Assembly: GCF_009727055.1 (NCBI RefSeq)
Contig: NC_052351.1
Coordinates: forward strand, 7,860,137-7,924,136
Direction of reading: 5' to 3'
DNA: 64,000 bases
Source of the DNA: Benincasa hispida
Lineage: Eukaryota > Streptophyta > Magnoliopsida > Cucurbitales > Cucurbitaceae
Shown here: piece after piece, positions 1-11,925 of the stretch
Numbering within the stretch: position 1 is the first letter of the stretch
How the letters are laid out: each line of letters opens with the position of its first letter
The notes under the pieces: generated by a model
Told to the model about the DNA's origin: nothing
The model's input: only the letters and a program-made list of their open reading frames with translations
The model's database searches: none
Position numbers and translations under genes: made by a program

Positions 1-3000
1 CACATGGGAACGGGAGAAGTGGGGATGCGCTGCTGCCGATTTCTCTTTTTTAAATTTATTTAATTAATTAATTATATATAATATATATATAATTTTAGAA
101 TTGAATGATTAAATTTGTGTGGGGAGTGGGGCCGAGTGTAGGGTGGGCGATATCTAATGGGGAAGATTTGGCTTTTTTTTCCCATATATGGGTTTTGAAT
201 ATAATAGGGAATTTGCAAGAAAGGAAGAAAGAATTGGAATTTGGAAGGGTTAGTGGCAAACTCTCCCCTGTGAATATAACCACTAGCTCTATTTTAGCAT
301 TTTAATTATAACTATCATGCTGTATAATTATTTATCCTTTTCAAAAAGGACAAACTATAGTGATACATTTACATTTGTTATTTAGAAAAATATCAATGAA
401 AGTAAAAACAATACCAATTTAAAATGGTTTCCACTAAATCTGCTGACAAATTTCCTTTTAGTTTTGTGCTCCTGAGAAATAAACATGTTTTGATTATTGC
501 ATTTGGGATCTAAATTATCGAACTCAAAATATATTTTAATTCCTTAAAAAAAAACAGAAATTTGAAAATAAATGATTTAGTAAAAATAAAGTTGTATTTC
601 ATGTTTTCATCTACATATTTAAAATGTATTTAATACTATATTTCTATATCATAAAATAAGTTGTAGAAACTCATTGATTGACAATAAATTATTATTAATT
701 TATTCAGAGTAAAATTCATGTTAAAAAAATTATAAACTGTTTTTATTTTTATTTGAAATAATTCTGCATTTTAAGTTTTAAAATTCAATATCTTAATTCA
801 ATTAAAACATTAAAAAAAAAAAAAAAAAAAAAAAACTGTTTTAAGAATTTACACTATTTGAATCATGGAACCCAAAAACAGTTTTCAAAAACATAATTTG
901 TATTGTTTGCTAAATACAAATTTATTGAACTTAGAGGATCTAAAATCGTAGACAGAATCTGAATTCTTTACCAAACAAACTGATATAGGTTCTTACTATA
1001 CTTTTGGTATTTCTATTAACGGTATGCTATATATGGCTAACTACACTATTATTATTGTTGTTGTTATTAAGCTAACGTGGCTAACATATAATCATTGGAT
1101 TAAAAATCACTTTTAGTAACTTGGCTTTCATAGAAGTAATAATTAAGTTACTAACCTTTGGTTTACAACAATTTAGTCTTTGTACACTCTTACAACAATT
1201 TAGTTCATAAACTGTAATATGTAACAATATAACAATTGGGTCATTGTACTTTAAAATGTGTAACAATTTGGTCCCTATCGTAAAAATTAATATTAAGATT
1301 TAATGAGATATACTAATAAACTAATTAGACACTCAATATCTTTATAAAATACAAAGTCTACCTCATAAAATAATAAAAATTACATCTAATTTTGATGAGA
1401 GATTAAATGGTTGCTTTCATAAAAGTATAGGGACAAAAGGTGTTTTTTAACCTATTAATTTAATATATTTTTTAATAATGTTTTTAAGGTTCAAAAAGTA
1501 AAATTTTCATTAAATTATAACATAATAACTGATATCCACAAGTTTATTTTTCAGCCAAACATAAAACTTAAAAGCAAAATTTGAGTGAAAACTTTATCGA
1601 AACCTTTTTTAACTTTTGAGGATGTATACTTATTTCCACGCCAAGACTTCCGTGGGCAATGTTTGACATTATTTCAACCTCTTTTCGTTTGTTTCGAAAA
1701 TTTTATAACTTGGCTATCAAGGGAAACAACAATTGATGGACCAAAAACGTAGAAAATTGTACATTAACTATTTGAGAGCATTATGGCCGAAAGGTTACAA
1801 CAATAATTCAACTAGTTAAAGTATATATCTATCTATAATTAACGAAATGTTTAGTCAGATGACTAAAAAAATGTATAACTTTATGCTTTATTAACTATTT
1901 GCATATTGTACCCCACCACTTCACAACTTCACTTTTTATCCCTAGACGTTTGACCCAAAGAGTTAGAGTTGGGGTAAGTAGAGTTGTGAACTCCATTTTT
2001 TTTTAGTCTAAAGAGTTCATAGGCCCACCATTAAAAACATTCATTTTATGTTTTATTTATTTTTCATTCTATGCATCTTCACAACTTCATTTCTTGACTC
2101 AAACACCCTCTAAAAAAACACCAATCTTATGTTTTATTAACTTATATTGTGGACCTCATGACTAAACTCTTTAGATTTCATAACTTTGCTCTTTGCCCCA
2201 AACACCCTTTAAAAGATTATTTAAAGTTTCCATTCAAATTCTTTTTTTAGTTCAACGATTATAAGTGAAAGATTGTACTATATCTGAAAACGATATCTTA
2301 TCCAATAAACTATACTCAATCGATTCAATAGGTATGTTGTTGAACTAAAAAAGAATTGGTAATACCAATATTTTAAAAGACGTGTTCTATTCACATCAAA
2401 TCAAATGAAGATGATATATCAAAAGAAGCTTAGTCTATGAAAAAGTATTTCACCCACCCCCTCTCTTCTCAAAATATTCCCCTTCATTTTAATTAAACAT
2501 TCGTTATTATAGGAGTGGGCATTTGATAGGGGTCAATGGAAATTTAATTATTATAATAATAAAATTTAAAAAAGAAAAAAAAAAAAGGGAAAACCTTCAA
2601 TTCGCAACGAATGAGATTTCACAAGAATGGTGATTGGAAGATTCATTTACCAAACCAAACCAAAAATCAAAATTATATTGTTTGAATATAAAAATAATAA
2701 AACGAATAAAGAGAAAAAGGAGTCAATGTAATTTTATTTGTACGCCTCGGAGCAAGCTTTCCGCGGAAGATTAATGTGTTTTAAAAATAATAATAATAAA
2801 TAAATAAATAAAAAATCAAATGTGTTCATGGAAATTAGGCGCGCCGCACTCGACCCGTTTAGATGCATTTTAATAATCGGTTAAATTTCAAAGTCGTGTT
2901 ATACTTAAGTCTGTGTTTTGAAAAAATCATCGGTAATCAAATCTTTAGGCAAATGCAAAATAGATTTATTTCCTGTATCTACATGCCCACATCACCAAAC

Positions 3001-4594
3001 TTAGGTTAAATTATCAAGTTCCTTATATGTTTATTGTTATTTTTTAAAGCAAACAATTCAAATTTTAGATATTTAGTCAAGTCTAACTAATTGTTCATGT
3101 GCAGTCTTTCATCGATTATTTTATTTTATTTTATTTTTTTTTTAAAAAAAGCTCAACTAATCAATATATTTAATGTAGATATAAATAAATAAATAAACAA
3201 AAATATTTGAATAATCAGTGTAATGTTGAACTAAAAACACAAATTAAAAATTAAAATTTACCTGTTATCTTATATTTTATTTTGATAAAAATATCTTTTA
3301 CGCTCCCTAAATTTTGGATTTTATTTTTATTTCAGTATTACGTATTTAATCATTAACTTTTGAGTTTGATTTTAACATGGTTAAGTCCTAAAATGTTAGG
3401 ATGTTATAATTTTTATTTCAATTTGATCAATATATTTTGATATTTACATTTTAACATTGATTTTTTTTACTAAATACTATTTTTCAGTCTTTAATTTTAA
3501 TTGAAAAATTCTTAGTAATGGCCTGTTAAGGTTTTTACTTTTCAAAACTAACACACTTTTTGAAAATTCGTTAAACTAATTTTTCTTGGTCTATCTCGAG
3601 TGAGATCGATCACTAAAATTTAGTTTAAAAGAATTAATTTTTTATAACTTATAGATTATTTTGGGTCTTCTCAATGAAACCTACCGTTGCGAGATTTTAT
3701 AATTTTTTTCAAATATTATATAATCGATTATTTCCCCAAATTTTATATTAAATTTTTTAAATATTTATCCTAATTTATGTTTCTACGATTATATGAATTT
3801 CCAAACTTCTAGATGAATTTACTAATTATGATTTTCCAGATGGGTCTTAAAGTGTATTGTGATTTTTAGATTTTGTAGAAGATAAAATTTTGCAAATAAA
3901 AAATTAAGGTTTGAAAAACTAGGTGAGATTTGATATAAGATTTGGAAACATTACACATTATTTAGAAAAATTGATAGAATGTTCATGTTAACTGGCTTAG
4001 ATTTAAGTGAAAAAATTCAAAACAATCGATAAGTTAGAAAAAATTATTATTATTATTTTTTTTATAAATTTTGGTAGTTGATCTGGAGTAAAATGGACAA
4101 AAAAAAAAAAAAAAACTATTTTAATGAGTTTTAAAAAAGATAGTTAATTTTTGAAAGATTAGATATCTTGTTTTAATGTCTATTAATTATTATAATTAAT
4201 TACATTTAACTGTTTTTTCAATATATTTTGAAATATTGAGACCAAAAACACATTTTTCTCCATATTTTATTTACTTAACTTTAGACCCTAATTATGTCGA
4301 CCAACACAATTATTTAGAAAACATCGATTCATTCTCACTTTGATAAAATCTACTACGAAAAAAAATGTGGATTTTTTTGAATCATAGTGGTGAAATAAAA
4401 ATTTGAAATTCGTCCACTTGATAAGGCTCACATGTGTGAAACTGAAAAATATGTACATATATAAAAGAAAACTTAAATAAAAGATCTAAATTATTAGAGA
4501 CAGAAATCCATAATGAGAATAAAAAATTGTAATTTAATTAAAAATAAAATGTTTTTAATAAAAGTATAAAAATAGAGAATTTTGAGGAAGTATT
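1..4594. other. AT-rich intergenic DNA, no gene seen
   Basis: No open frame here looks like a known protein and all frames are short. The first 300 bases are relatively G-rich on the + strand (runs such as GTGGGGAGTGGGG) and could be the edge of a transcription unit outside the window, but nothing recognisable is encoded. The rest is very AT-rich with homopolymer A/T tracts (long A runs near 813-834 and 4100-4115) and degenerate repeats of the 'caattt.ggtcc' kind around 1140-1290 and 3290-3440. Confidence 0.6.
1913..2215. repeat. Decayed TIR-type MITE remnant
   Basis: The right edge carries CCCCAAACACCCTTT, a typical inward-facing terminal inverted repeat of small plant DNA transposons. Short relatives such as CTTCACAACTTCA recur inside the segment at about 1920 and 2080. 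The left terminus is not clear and no target duplication was found, so superfamily and exact limits are uncertain. Confidence 0.3.
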
Positions 4595-5335
4595 GGGGGA
4601 AGGAGCAACGTACGGCGCGGGGGAAGAGGTGAGAACGTGTTGACGTGTTGGACAGAGACAGACAGACAGGTGGTCACACCGGCAAGTTGGCGTGTTTCAA
4701 ACGGCTATGGGACCCACAGTTTCTTCTTTTTTTGAAAAAAAAATTATAAAATTATTAAAATCATAAAAGCGGCCGAAATGTGAGAGAAAGAGATGCCTTC
4801 TGTCTATGATGTGCCACGTTTGGCACCCTAATCTAGAACACTACCACTGCCACCTCACAATTTCACATTATTTAAATAAAATAAAATATTATTAGGAACC
4901 GAACCGACTGCATAATAATATAATAATATAACAATATGATAATATAATAATAGTAAATGAGTGGGTGGCGGCGGCTGCCTCCGACGTGGACGTTGCTGCA
5001 TTTTGAGGCGACACGCCCCCACACGAGTGAAGGTAAAGGACGACGCTAGCTTAAAGGTATATGGGCCGGAGGAGTAAGGCCCATAGAGGAGCGTGGACAA
5101 CACGCGATGAAAGAGCGTGGGAGGAGTGGGGGGTGCGTGTTCAGAAATATTGAGAAAGAGGATTTGTATCCCATAAGGGGAAAATGTGATGGACAGAAGA
5201 AAGTGTGAAGGTTACCTTTGATTTGATGAAGAACGTGGCATTCAAGCCAATTCCGGACCCACTCCTAGTACCGCCTCCTTTCTCTGCCCCACCTGCCCTG
5301 ATTTCGCCACGTGGCTTCTCTTGATCGATCAAATT
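4595..5335. promoter_or_regulatory. GC-richer promoter-like island without an obvious gene
   Basis: Composition changes sharply from AT-rich flanks to mixed GC-rich sequence. Visible plant promoter motifs are two ACGTG cores near 4633-4650, a CCACGTTTGG block near 4813, a TGGGCC-type site II element on + (5061-5067) with a mirror GGCCCAT on the opposite strand (5078-5084), and a perfect G-box palindrome at 5306-5315. No convincing coding exon lies on either side, and the short minus-strand frames here resemble nothing. It could be a promoter of an unrecognised non-coding or short-exon gene, a promoter left behind after gene loss, or simply GC-rich intergenic DNA. Confidence 0.35.
5306..5315. 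promoter_or_regulatory. Perfect G-box palindrome GCCACGTGGC
   Basis: GCCACGTGGC is a perfect 10-base palindrome with the CACGTG core bound by plant bZIP and bHLH factors and used in ABA-responsive elements. It sits at the edge of the GC-richer island. Function is inferred from the motif alone. Confidence 0.45.
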
Positions 5336-5339
5336 TACC

Positions 5340-6585
5340 TTACCCGATAAAGTTTCAAGTTTATTTATTTTTTATATTTTAAATTTCTCTTTTGTTCACT
5401 AAACTTTTAAAATTTTAAATTGTCAGAACTTTTTAATCTTCATTTCATATAAACTAAACTCTATTTCTAACTATTTCGTTTTTTTATTTTTTATTTTAAA
5501 TTTAAGTCTATTTTTTTTTTAGAATAATTTGTATTTTTACAAAATTCTTAGTCAAATACAATTGTTAAATTCTTAGTCAAATTTCAAAAAAGTAAAAATA
5601 GGTTTTTAAAAACTTTTTTTAGTTTTTAAAATTTGACTTGATTTTTTAAACTATGGTAAAAAGTAGATAACAAATAAAGAAATTTAGGGATAAAAGTATT
5701 ATCCATAGACATAATTTTCAAAAACTAAAATAAACAACGAAATGGTTACCAGATGAGACCTAAAATTTTAAGATTTTTTTTCCTTACATATTCTGTTAAT
5801 CATAAAATTTTAATTTATAGTTGATAAATTTTTTTTTTTTTAAAAATTAATTGTGTTAGACCGTCTATCGCTAATAGATCGTGATATTTTGTTATATTTA
5901 AAAATAATTTCAACAATTTCACTATTTAAAAAAAAAAATCAACACATTAAATTTTCCTTTAAAATATTTAAAGATAGTGCAAATTTTATCAAATAAAATA
6001 ATAGATTATCTAATGACTAGAGTATGTTCTTCTTTTAGGAAGATTAGATTATGTTTTTATCATAAGAGCAATAATTAGATTGCACGTAGTTTATGCTTCT
6101 CTCTCTTTTGCATAATTATTTTTTTTAAAAAAAAATATTTATCACATGCTCAATTTTTTTATTATATTACATAAAAATAAGTACAATTTAAGCACCTAAG
6201 TTTTTTCTTTATCATAATATTATAAATATTTTTCGTTTTAATTGCGATGGTACACGGAATATTGTATGTGAATGATGGAGATTGGAGGGAGGCTTCTATT
6301 TCCCTTTGACGCATTGAGTTATAAGGTTCCTTAATCATTGTGAAAAAGGAAAAGAATGAGACATTTTTCCTAATTAGTTCTATTTTCATTTGAATGTGTA
6401 CTATAATTTCTTTACGTATCTGTGATGAAAATGATGCTCAATTATAATGAAAATTAGCTGTAATGAAATACATTGCAAAAGGAAAGAAAAATACTCTACT
6501 TTTAATAGACCAATATACTTATAAGATTTAGTCTTTTATTTGATTTTTATTATAAATATTATGATAATAGAAGCATATTTGATGC
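5340..6585. other. AT-rich intergenic DNA
   Basis: No gene is recognisable. The segment is mainly T-rich and A-rich runs plus one short fragment of the GATAGA hairpin repeat listed separately. Confidence 0.6.
5851..5928. repeat. Fragment of GATAGA/TCTATC hairpin repeat
   Basis: The order GTCTATCGCTAATAGATCG, then TTGTTATATTT, then AATTTCAACA matches the right half of the better preserved copy at 53316-53500. Both resemble a small dispersed repeat I know as very common in cucurbit genomes. Here the left arm is missing. Confidence 0.5.
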
Positions 6586-7410
6586 TCATGCTTAGTGTTC
6601 ATTAACTATGTGTCATGCCCTCATTTTTCAAAGTGTTATCTATGTGTCTCAGCATTACACATTATTAGTGTCAATGTAATTCACTTCCTACTTGTCAAAT
6701 TACCTATAAACACACACATTGAGCAAAATCCATGAAAATTAGAGAAAGCCGAGATTCTAGAGACATTTCTTATTTCATATTTTGTTAATATATTTTATTT
6801 ATTTATATATTATGTTTAATTTAATTTATTATTATATTATATTATATTATATTGGTATCCGTGTTCCAATTATGCTCCTCAAGTTCACGACATGCTATCA
6901 ATACGATATGTCAGTTTTCCTTTCTTCGTTATAATTAATAAGTTAAATGTTGTTTTACATATTTGAAATATATTAATTTCTAATATAAATACAATATTTT
7001 GTAATAGTGTTACTATGAAAATATTATAAAATTAGAATTTGTAGCATTTGATATTAAGGGTAATAATTATTTGTTATTAGTGTTTGATGCCAAAATACAC
7101 TTGGATGCCATAAAAATGTGATCATGGTCTTATGGTGCGAACCAATGAAGGAGACTGCAAGACGTGTTGACATACACCTTCACTCACTTACTATAAATAC
7201 TCTCTCCGTCCACCTTGATATTAACTCATGCAAACACCATCCGAAGGGGATGCTCCCAGGGCACCACGAGGCCAAGCATAAATCTCACGGCGTGAACATT
7301 CGGGGAGAAACGTGAGTGGAATCATTGACATATCATATATATCTCTTCCTCCCACTGAGTATTTTATAACCTAGGGTTTAGTTTACTTAGAAAAACATGG
7401 CTAAGGATTT
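6586..7410. repeat. LTR-like dispersed repeat fragment (copy 1)
   Basis: The part at about 7240-7320 (GCACCACGAGGCC, then AAATCTCACGGCGTGAA, then GGGGAGAAACGTGA) has a clear relative at 54325-54520 (GTGCCTCAAGGTC, then AGGTCTCACGGTGTGAA, then GGGGAAAATGTGA). Such blocks belong to a dispersed LTR-type repeat rather than to a gene. Limits are uncertain: no LTR termini or target duplication were found, and the 65-residue frame across it is a by-product of the repeat. The Harbinger-like element downstream is inserted next to or inside it. Confidence 0.45.
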
Positions 7411-7417
7411 TAACTAA

Positions 7418-8417
7418 GGGTGTGTTTGGTAGGTGATAAAAGTAGAGAGTTGAGTTGAGTTGAGTTGGTAATTATTATCTGGAGAGTTAAATTGTCTGTG
7501 TTTGTTTGTAGAGTTGAGTTGAGTTGGTAATTATTGTCTGTGTTTGTTGTGCAGAGTTGAGTTGAGTTGAGTTGGAGGATCTGGTGTAGTTTTTTGTGAA
7601 TGAGATTAGTTCTATTTTTTTCTGTTTGTTTTTTATTTCATTCTTTTATTTTTTAGTTCTATGTTTTGCTATTGTTGATTAATTTTCAAATATACACGTA
7701 TTTTCTCAAATCATTTATGACATAAACTGGACAATCTCAATTTTTTTCCTCAATTTGTTGAACATAATATATTATTTTTCATATATTCTTTTCAAAAACT
7801 GTAATAATTCTAATGGTCTTCAATCTGTAAAACATACCAACAAAATATATTTCATATTGCTGCTCAATTAATTGGTACATTATATATTATATGTATATAT
7901 ATTGAAGGTAATTATCTCAATTACTAATTGGTATATTGTATGTATATATATTGAATCTTGCTAACTTAACATTATTATTTCACATATCATAGTTAACTTT
8001 CATTTGATTATGATGGTGAGAATATGATGTAGTACAGTAACATTTTTCATAAGATCACAAAAATAATATGAATCGACCGAACATGTGGCCGTTTCCAAAA
8101 AAATTCACAAAATATATGTTCTTTTCGATACTTATAATATCCGTGTCATAATACAAACACAAAAATTACATGTATGCAAAAGTTATAATTCTTTTGACGA
8201 TTAAAAAAAAAAAAAAAAGAGAAATCTGGGGAGAATCTAAATGGCAAAGATGAGGGAAGAGAGAAAGAAATGAAAATATCACTAGTTTTTAGGGTTAGTT
8301 TTGAGTGGGTAAAAAATGTGGTTTTAATAACCCACAGTTTTTCTTGATGGCTTAATAAACATGGGTAATAAATACTCACCCAACCCAACAACTCATACTC
8401 ATTTATCAAACACCCCT
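7418..8417. mobile_element. PIF/Harbinger-like non-autonomous TIR element
   Basis: The left end GGGTGTGTTTGGTAGGTGA faces a right end whose reverse complement begins AGGGGTGTTTGATAAATGA, giving imperfect terminal inverted repeats. Both are flanked by TAA (7415-7417 and 8418-8420), matching the 3-base TWA duplication of PIF/Harbinger elements. The inverted similarity continues inward into the GAGTTGAGTTG tract on the left and the CAACCCAACAACTCA stretch on the right. At about 1 kb with no transposase frame, it is a non-autonomous (MITE-like) copy. A hAT origin is less likely given the 3-base duplication. Confidence 0.65.
7447..7577. repeat. Interrupted GAGTT pentanucleotide tract
   Basis: Three clusters of tandem GAGTT units (about 7447-7467, 7511-7526 and 7554-7573) are separated by TAATTATTATCTG-like spacers, so a longer unit containing the pentamers was itself duplicated. 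The tract lies just inside the left end of the Harbinger-like element. Confidence 0.7.
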
Positions 8418-9478
8418 TAAGTGACTTTTTAGGTTTGCCCAAGAGTAATGTTTACCTTGGAAAGCTGAACAACTTTTGATCATCATCCATTAAACTCTTT
8501 GACGGAGTTTTTGAATAACTGTCGCACGCTTGTAGAAAATCTATCTAATTCACCATTTCAGGTAGGTTCCCAAGTAGGGGTATTCCGTCTCCGTTAGCTT
8601 AAGTACCCTAGCCTAGATAGAATCCGCCTTAGCCATAAGGTCTCGTATAGATAGATTTAATACAATTTTAATCTTTTATGCCAATTAATTTAATCCCATT
8701 AAACTGATTTAAAAAGATTAAAATTAGATTGATAATTCCATTAGAACCTTGAACTTAGATCTATCTCAATTCAATTTTAAAACTCTTATAAAACATGAGT
8801 TCGCCTAAGTCCGCATGCAACTCTTTCTTATCGATTTTAGTTCTAATTTCCCTTATAACGCTTATAACCGAACACAACCAAAATCATCCACAACGTGAAG
8901 CAAACACATATAAGGCATTCATAACTTTTATAAACAAGTCTAAATGTCATGCTTCATGAATTGTTCATTCATTGCTACTCTTATATAACACTTATATAAC
9001 CAAGCAACGAACATAGCATACATGATTCCATGCACCCTTATACTATAACGCTTATAATATAAAGATGACGCATGAATATGCTTACTACATGCATAAATAT
9101 AACTCTTATATTTCATGATGCACGCGCATGCTCTCTTGTAATTTCATCATGCCAAAACAATATTATAACACTAATAATATATGATGCATGAAAAATTACA
9201 CAACCTAAGGTAGGTTTTAAATCTATCTGTCATACATTATGTCGTATAAACTACATACATCTCATGTATATTAAGTAAAAGTTAATGAACCGGAATAATT
9301 AGCCTCAAATCCTCAAAAACCTAGCTAACTATTACAAATAGCAAAGAGTCTCTAGTTTAAAGAGGCAAACTGGGTCTTGAACTGTTCGGACGAAATCCGC
9401 GTCTCCTTAATCATGTACACACTCCAATTGATCGCCTATATGAAAGAGTAAATGCTTTACTTAATTGTCGCTTCCTGA

Positions 9479-9496
9479 GCTAAACGATCGTTTAGC
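9479..9496. repeat. 18-base perfect palindrome
   Basis: GCTAAACGATCGTTTAGC is its own reverse complement and is the most symmetrical copy of the ACGATCGTTTAG motif that recurs through this leader and in both LTR copies at 10200 and 17579. Confidence 0.8.
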
Positions 9497-10184
9497 AACG
9501 ATTGTGTACCTTGACTATGCGATGAAGCATGACGTGATCGTGCAGCTCGCCTGTGCAACGCAAACCTTAAACGATCATCTAAATGAAAACGATGCAGTGA
9601 AGCACAATCGTCTAAACGATCGCTGAGCAAAAGTGAGGTATCACATACCCGGTGATCGTGTAGTCAGTGACTATGTGATGAAGCATGCTTACTACATGAT
9701 CGTTTAGTGCGCACGCCTTTTATTAAACGATGAGCATCATATGCTCTATACAATCGTCTACCTCCAGCATCCACGAGATCGAGCAACCAACACTATACGA
9801 TAGAGCAAACACTTTACCCCATCGTTTAGTAAATACAACATGATCGTTTACCTGAGGCTACACGATACGAAAAACCTTTGGTCTTCTTCCTTGCTGAGAA
9901 CCGCATCTCCATGCTTTGAAACTTCATCACGAACGACTCAACAAACTCAAACACTTTGAATTACAGACTTGATTTCTTGTTAATTATGCCCAAAACTGTA
10001 GGGGCCCTTACAAATTAATACTTTGTAATTGAAAAGAAAGCTTTAAACAAAGGCAATTAACCGGTAAACATTCATCAACATCCATCCATAAACGCATTTA
10101 ACCTTTAAACGCAATGCAGAAAACCCACCATGACTGTAAAAGGATTCCAAAACTAAACTGAAATTTGGAATATTAGAACAACCT

Positions 10185-10197
10185 GGCTCTAATACCA
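10185..10197 (-). other. Primer-binding site (initiator tRNA-Met type)
   Basis: On + the bases read GGCTCTAATACCA, equal to the 3' end of plant initiator tRNA-Met except for one base, so the minus strand carries TGGTATTAGAGCC. It sits two bases from the LTR terminus at 10200, as a retrotransposon PBS should. This sets the element's direction as minus strand. Confidence 0.75.
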
Positions 10198-11925
10198 ATT
10201 GAAGGAAATTAGACATGAGGATTTTCATGAGCAGCAAAATGATCGTTCCAAATTCCATTCGAAATTGAACATAAACAATTACAGTACAAGAACGGAAACA
10301 AAGGGTCATGCACAACACAAAATTACAACATGGTTTTAGAATTTCAAGGGATAGAGTATGAATACCTCTGAATAACCATTCTTCAAACTCCTTCGATCAA
10401 TATCCAAGCGTGCAAAAACAAAAACACAGCCTTCGAACACAACGACCAGTACACAGCACAAACACAATGAACACAACGATCACGAACCCAACGAATGACC
10501 TCCAGATCCTTGAAATCAATCGAGCTGAGTGAGGACATCACCACAATGGTTATCTTGATATTCTCGGTGTGAGAATCCAGGATTTGTGGGCTCTGTATGA
10601 TCTTGATTAGAAGAAGAGATTAGAGGACAACGATCGTGTAGACGATCAAGCAAGTGGGAGATGACATAGTCCATCGTATAGATGATGTGCTCGATCGTGT
10701 AGAAGATGGCAGCCTATTGTATAGACAAAGCCACACGATCGTTTAGCTACGACCAACTGAATGAATTATCGTGTAGTTAAAGTCCACGATTGTTTAATCT
10801 CTTTATTAGCTATCGCTTAGTGAAACACTTTCACTTGATAGCTTCTTCGTGAGTTATTTCCGAAAGTAGTAAATCTTTAAATTTAGGAAAACATTTTTTC
10901 TTTTATCTCACGATTACCATAAAACCACCAATAACCTCCCACTCAATTGGTTATTAGAGAAAAAGAGATAATTATCAAATAATTAATATTATTATAAATA
11001 AATATGACAACCAACTTACCATATTATATTTCTAACCTATAGTTTTAATATTTCATCTCATGAAACATACAAACCATGGTTCTTTTTCTATTTTATGGTA
11101 CTTAATGTAAATCATATTTACATTAATCCTCCACTTGATGTATCTCATACATCGTAACAATTATATCATATATAATTGAATTTCCTCTTGTCAATTTGAA
11201 TACTTCAAACTAACACCAATAACTGATTCTCAACTTGAATCCATTGAGCTACCAAGGGGACCTTATGGACTTGTAGCTTGAAGCTCCAACGATACGTGAA
11301 TAGCCGACTAAACTCTTTAGTCATGAGATCCACCATTCGTTAACTATCGGGCACTCCACTAAAGATCGACAGCTGCACTCTCCTCACTATAGATATATTT
11401 CTGTGTCTATATCAACCAATCAACAATGTGATAACCCTTCACAGATCGCTCGTAAGTATAGTTGGGCCAATTTACCCTTTTTTCCTGTAGTTACATCAAA
11501 CTGCTTAAGTACCACTGATCCCTCTAATGAACATAAGTCATAGTCCTATTATGACTGAGTCTTCTCTTCCAAAGAAAGGAAGTGGCCACTTAGTTCAAGA
11601 CCCAAAATCAGCCCCTAAGGAAGCAATCTATCTACTTACCCCTGCTTCAGGGAAGGAATGAATTCCATCTTGGGTAACTGAGCTCACATCTCCTTAATCA
11701 GAAAAATCCCCAAAAATGTAGGTACATGAGTTGGCAATCTGGCCATTCTCACTCACACTAATCAAAGGACTGCCCTCAAAGCTAGGAGTTCTCAAAACAC
11801 TCAGGATTAAGGTCATATCACCTATGGTCGTTTAAATGAGATGAAGTCTCAAGTATCAACAGTATTATATAAAGAGACCAGTCATCTCATGGCCTGGTCT
11901 TTTACAAACTCTTTGTATAGGATAC

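Larger units (their letters stand above)
8418..10199 (-). mobile_element. Non-coding leader/internal fragment of the Met-tRNA-primed LTR element
   Basis: Read on the minus strand this is the sequence immediately downstream of the primer-binding site and LTR at 10200-17182. No gag or pol motifs were found in any frame. Instead it is full of variants of ACGATCGTTTAG and ACGATCGTGTAG (about ten between 9480 and 9850), the same motif that recurs inside the LTRs. It therefore looks like the long untranslated leader of a retrotransposon, possibly a LARD. The other LTR is not in the window, so the element is truncated. The left limit and continuity past about 8.4 kb are uncertain. Confidence 0.5.
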
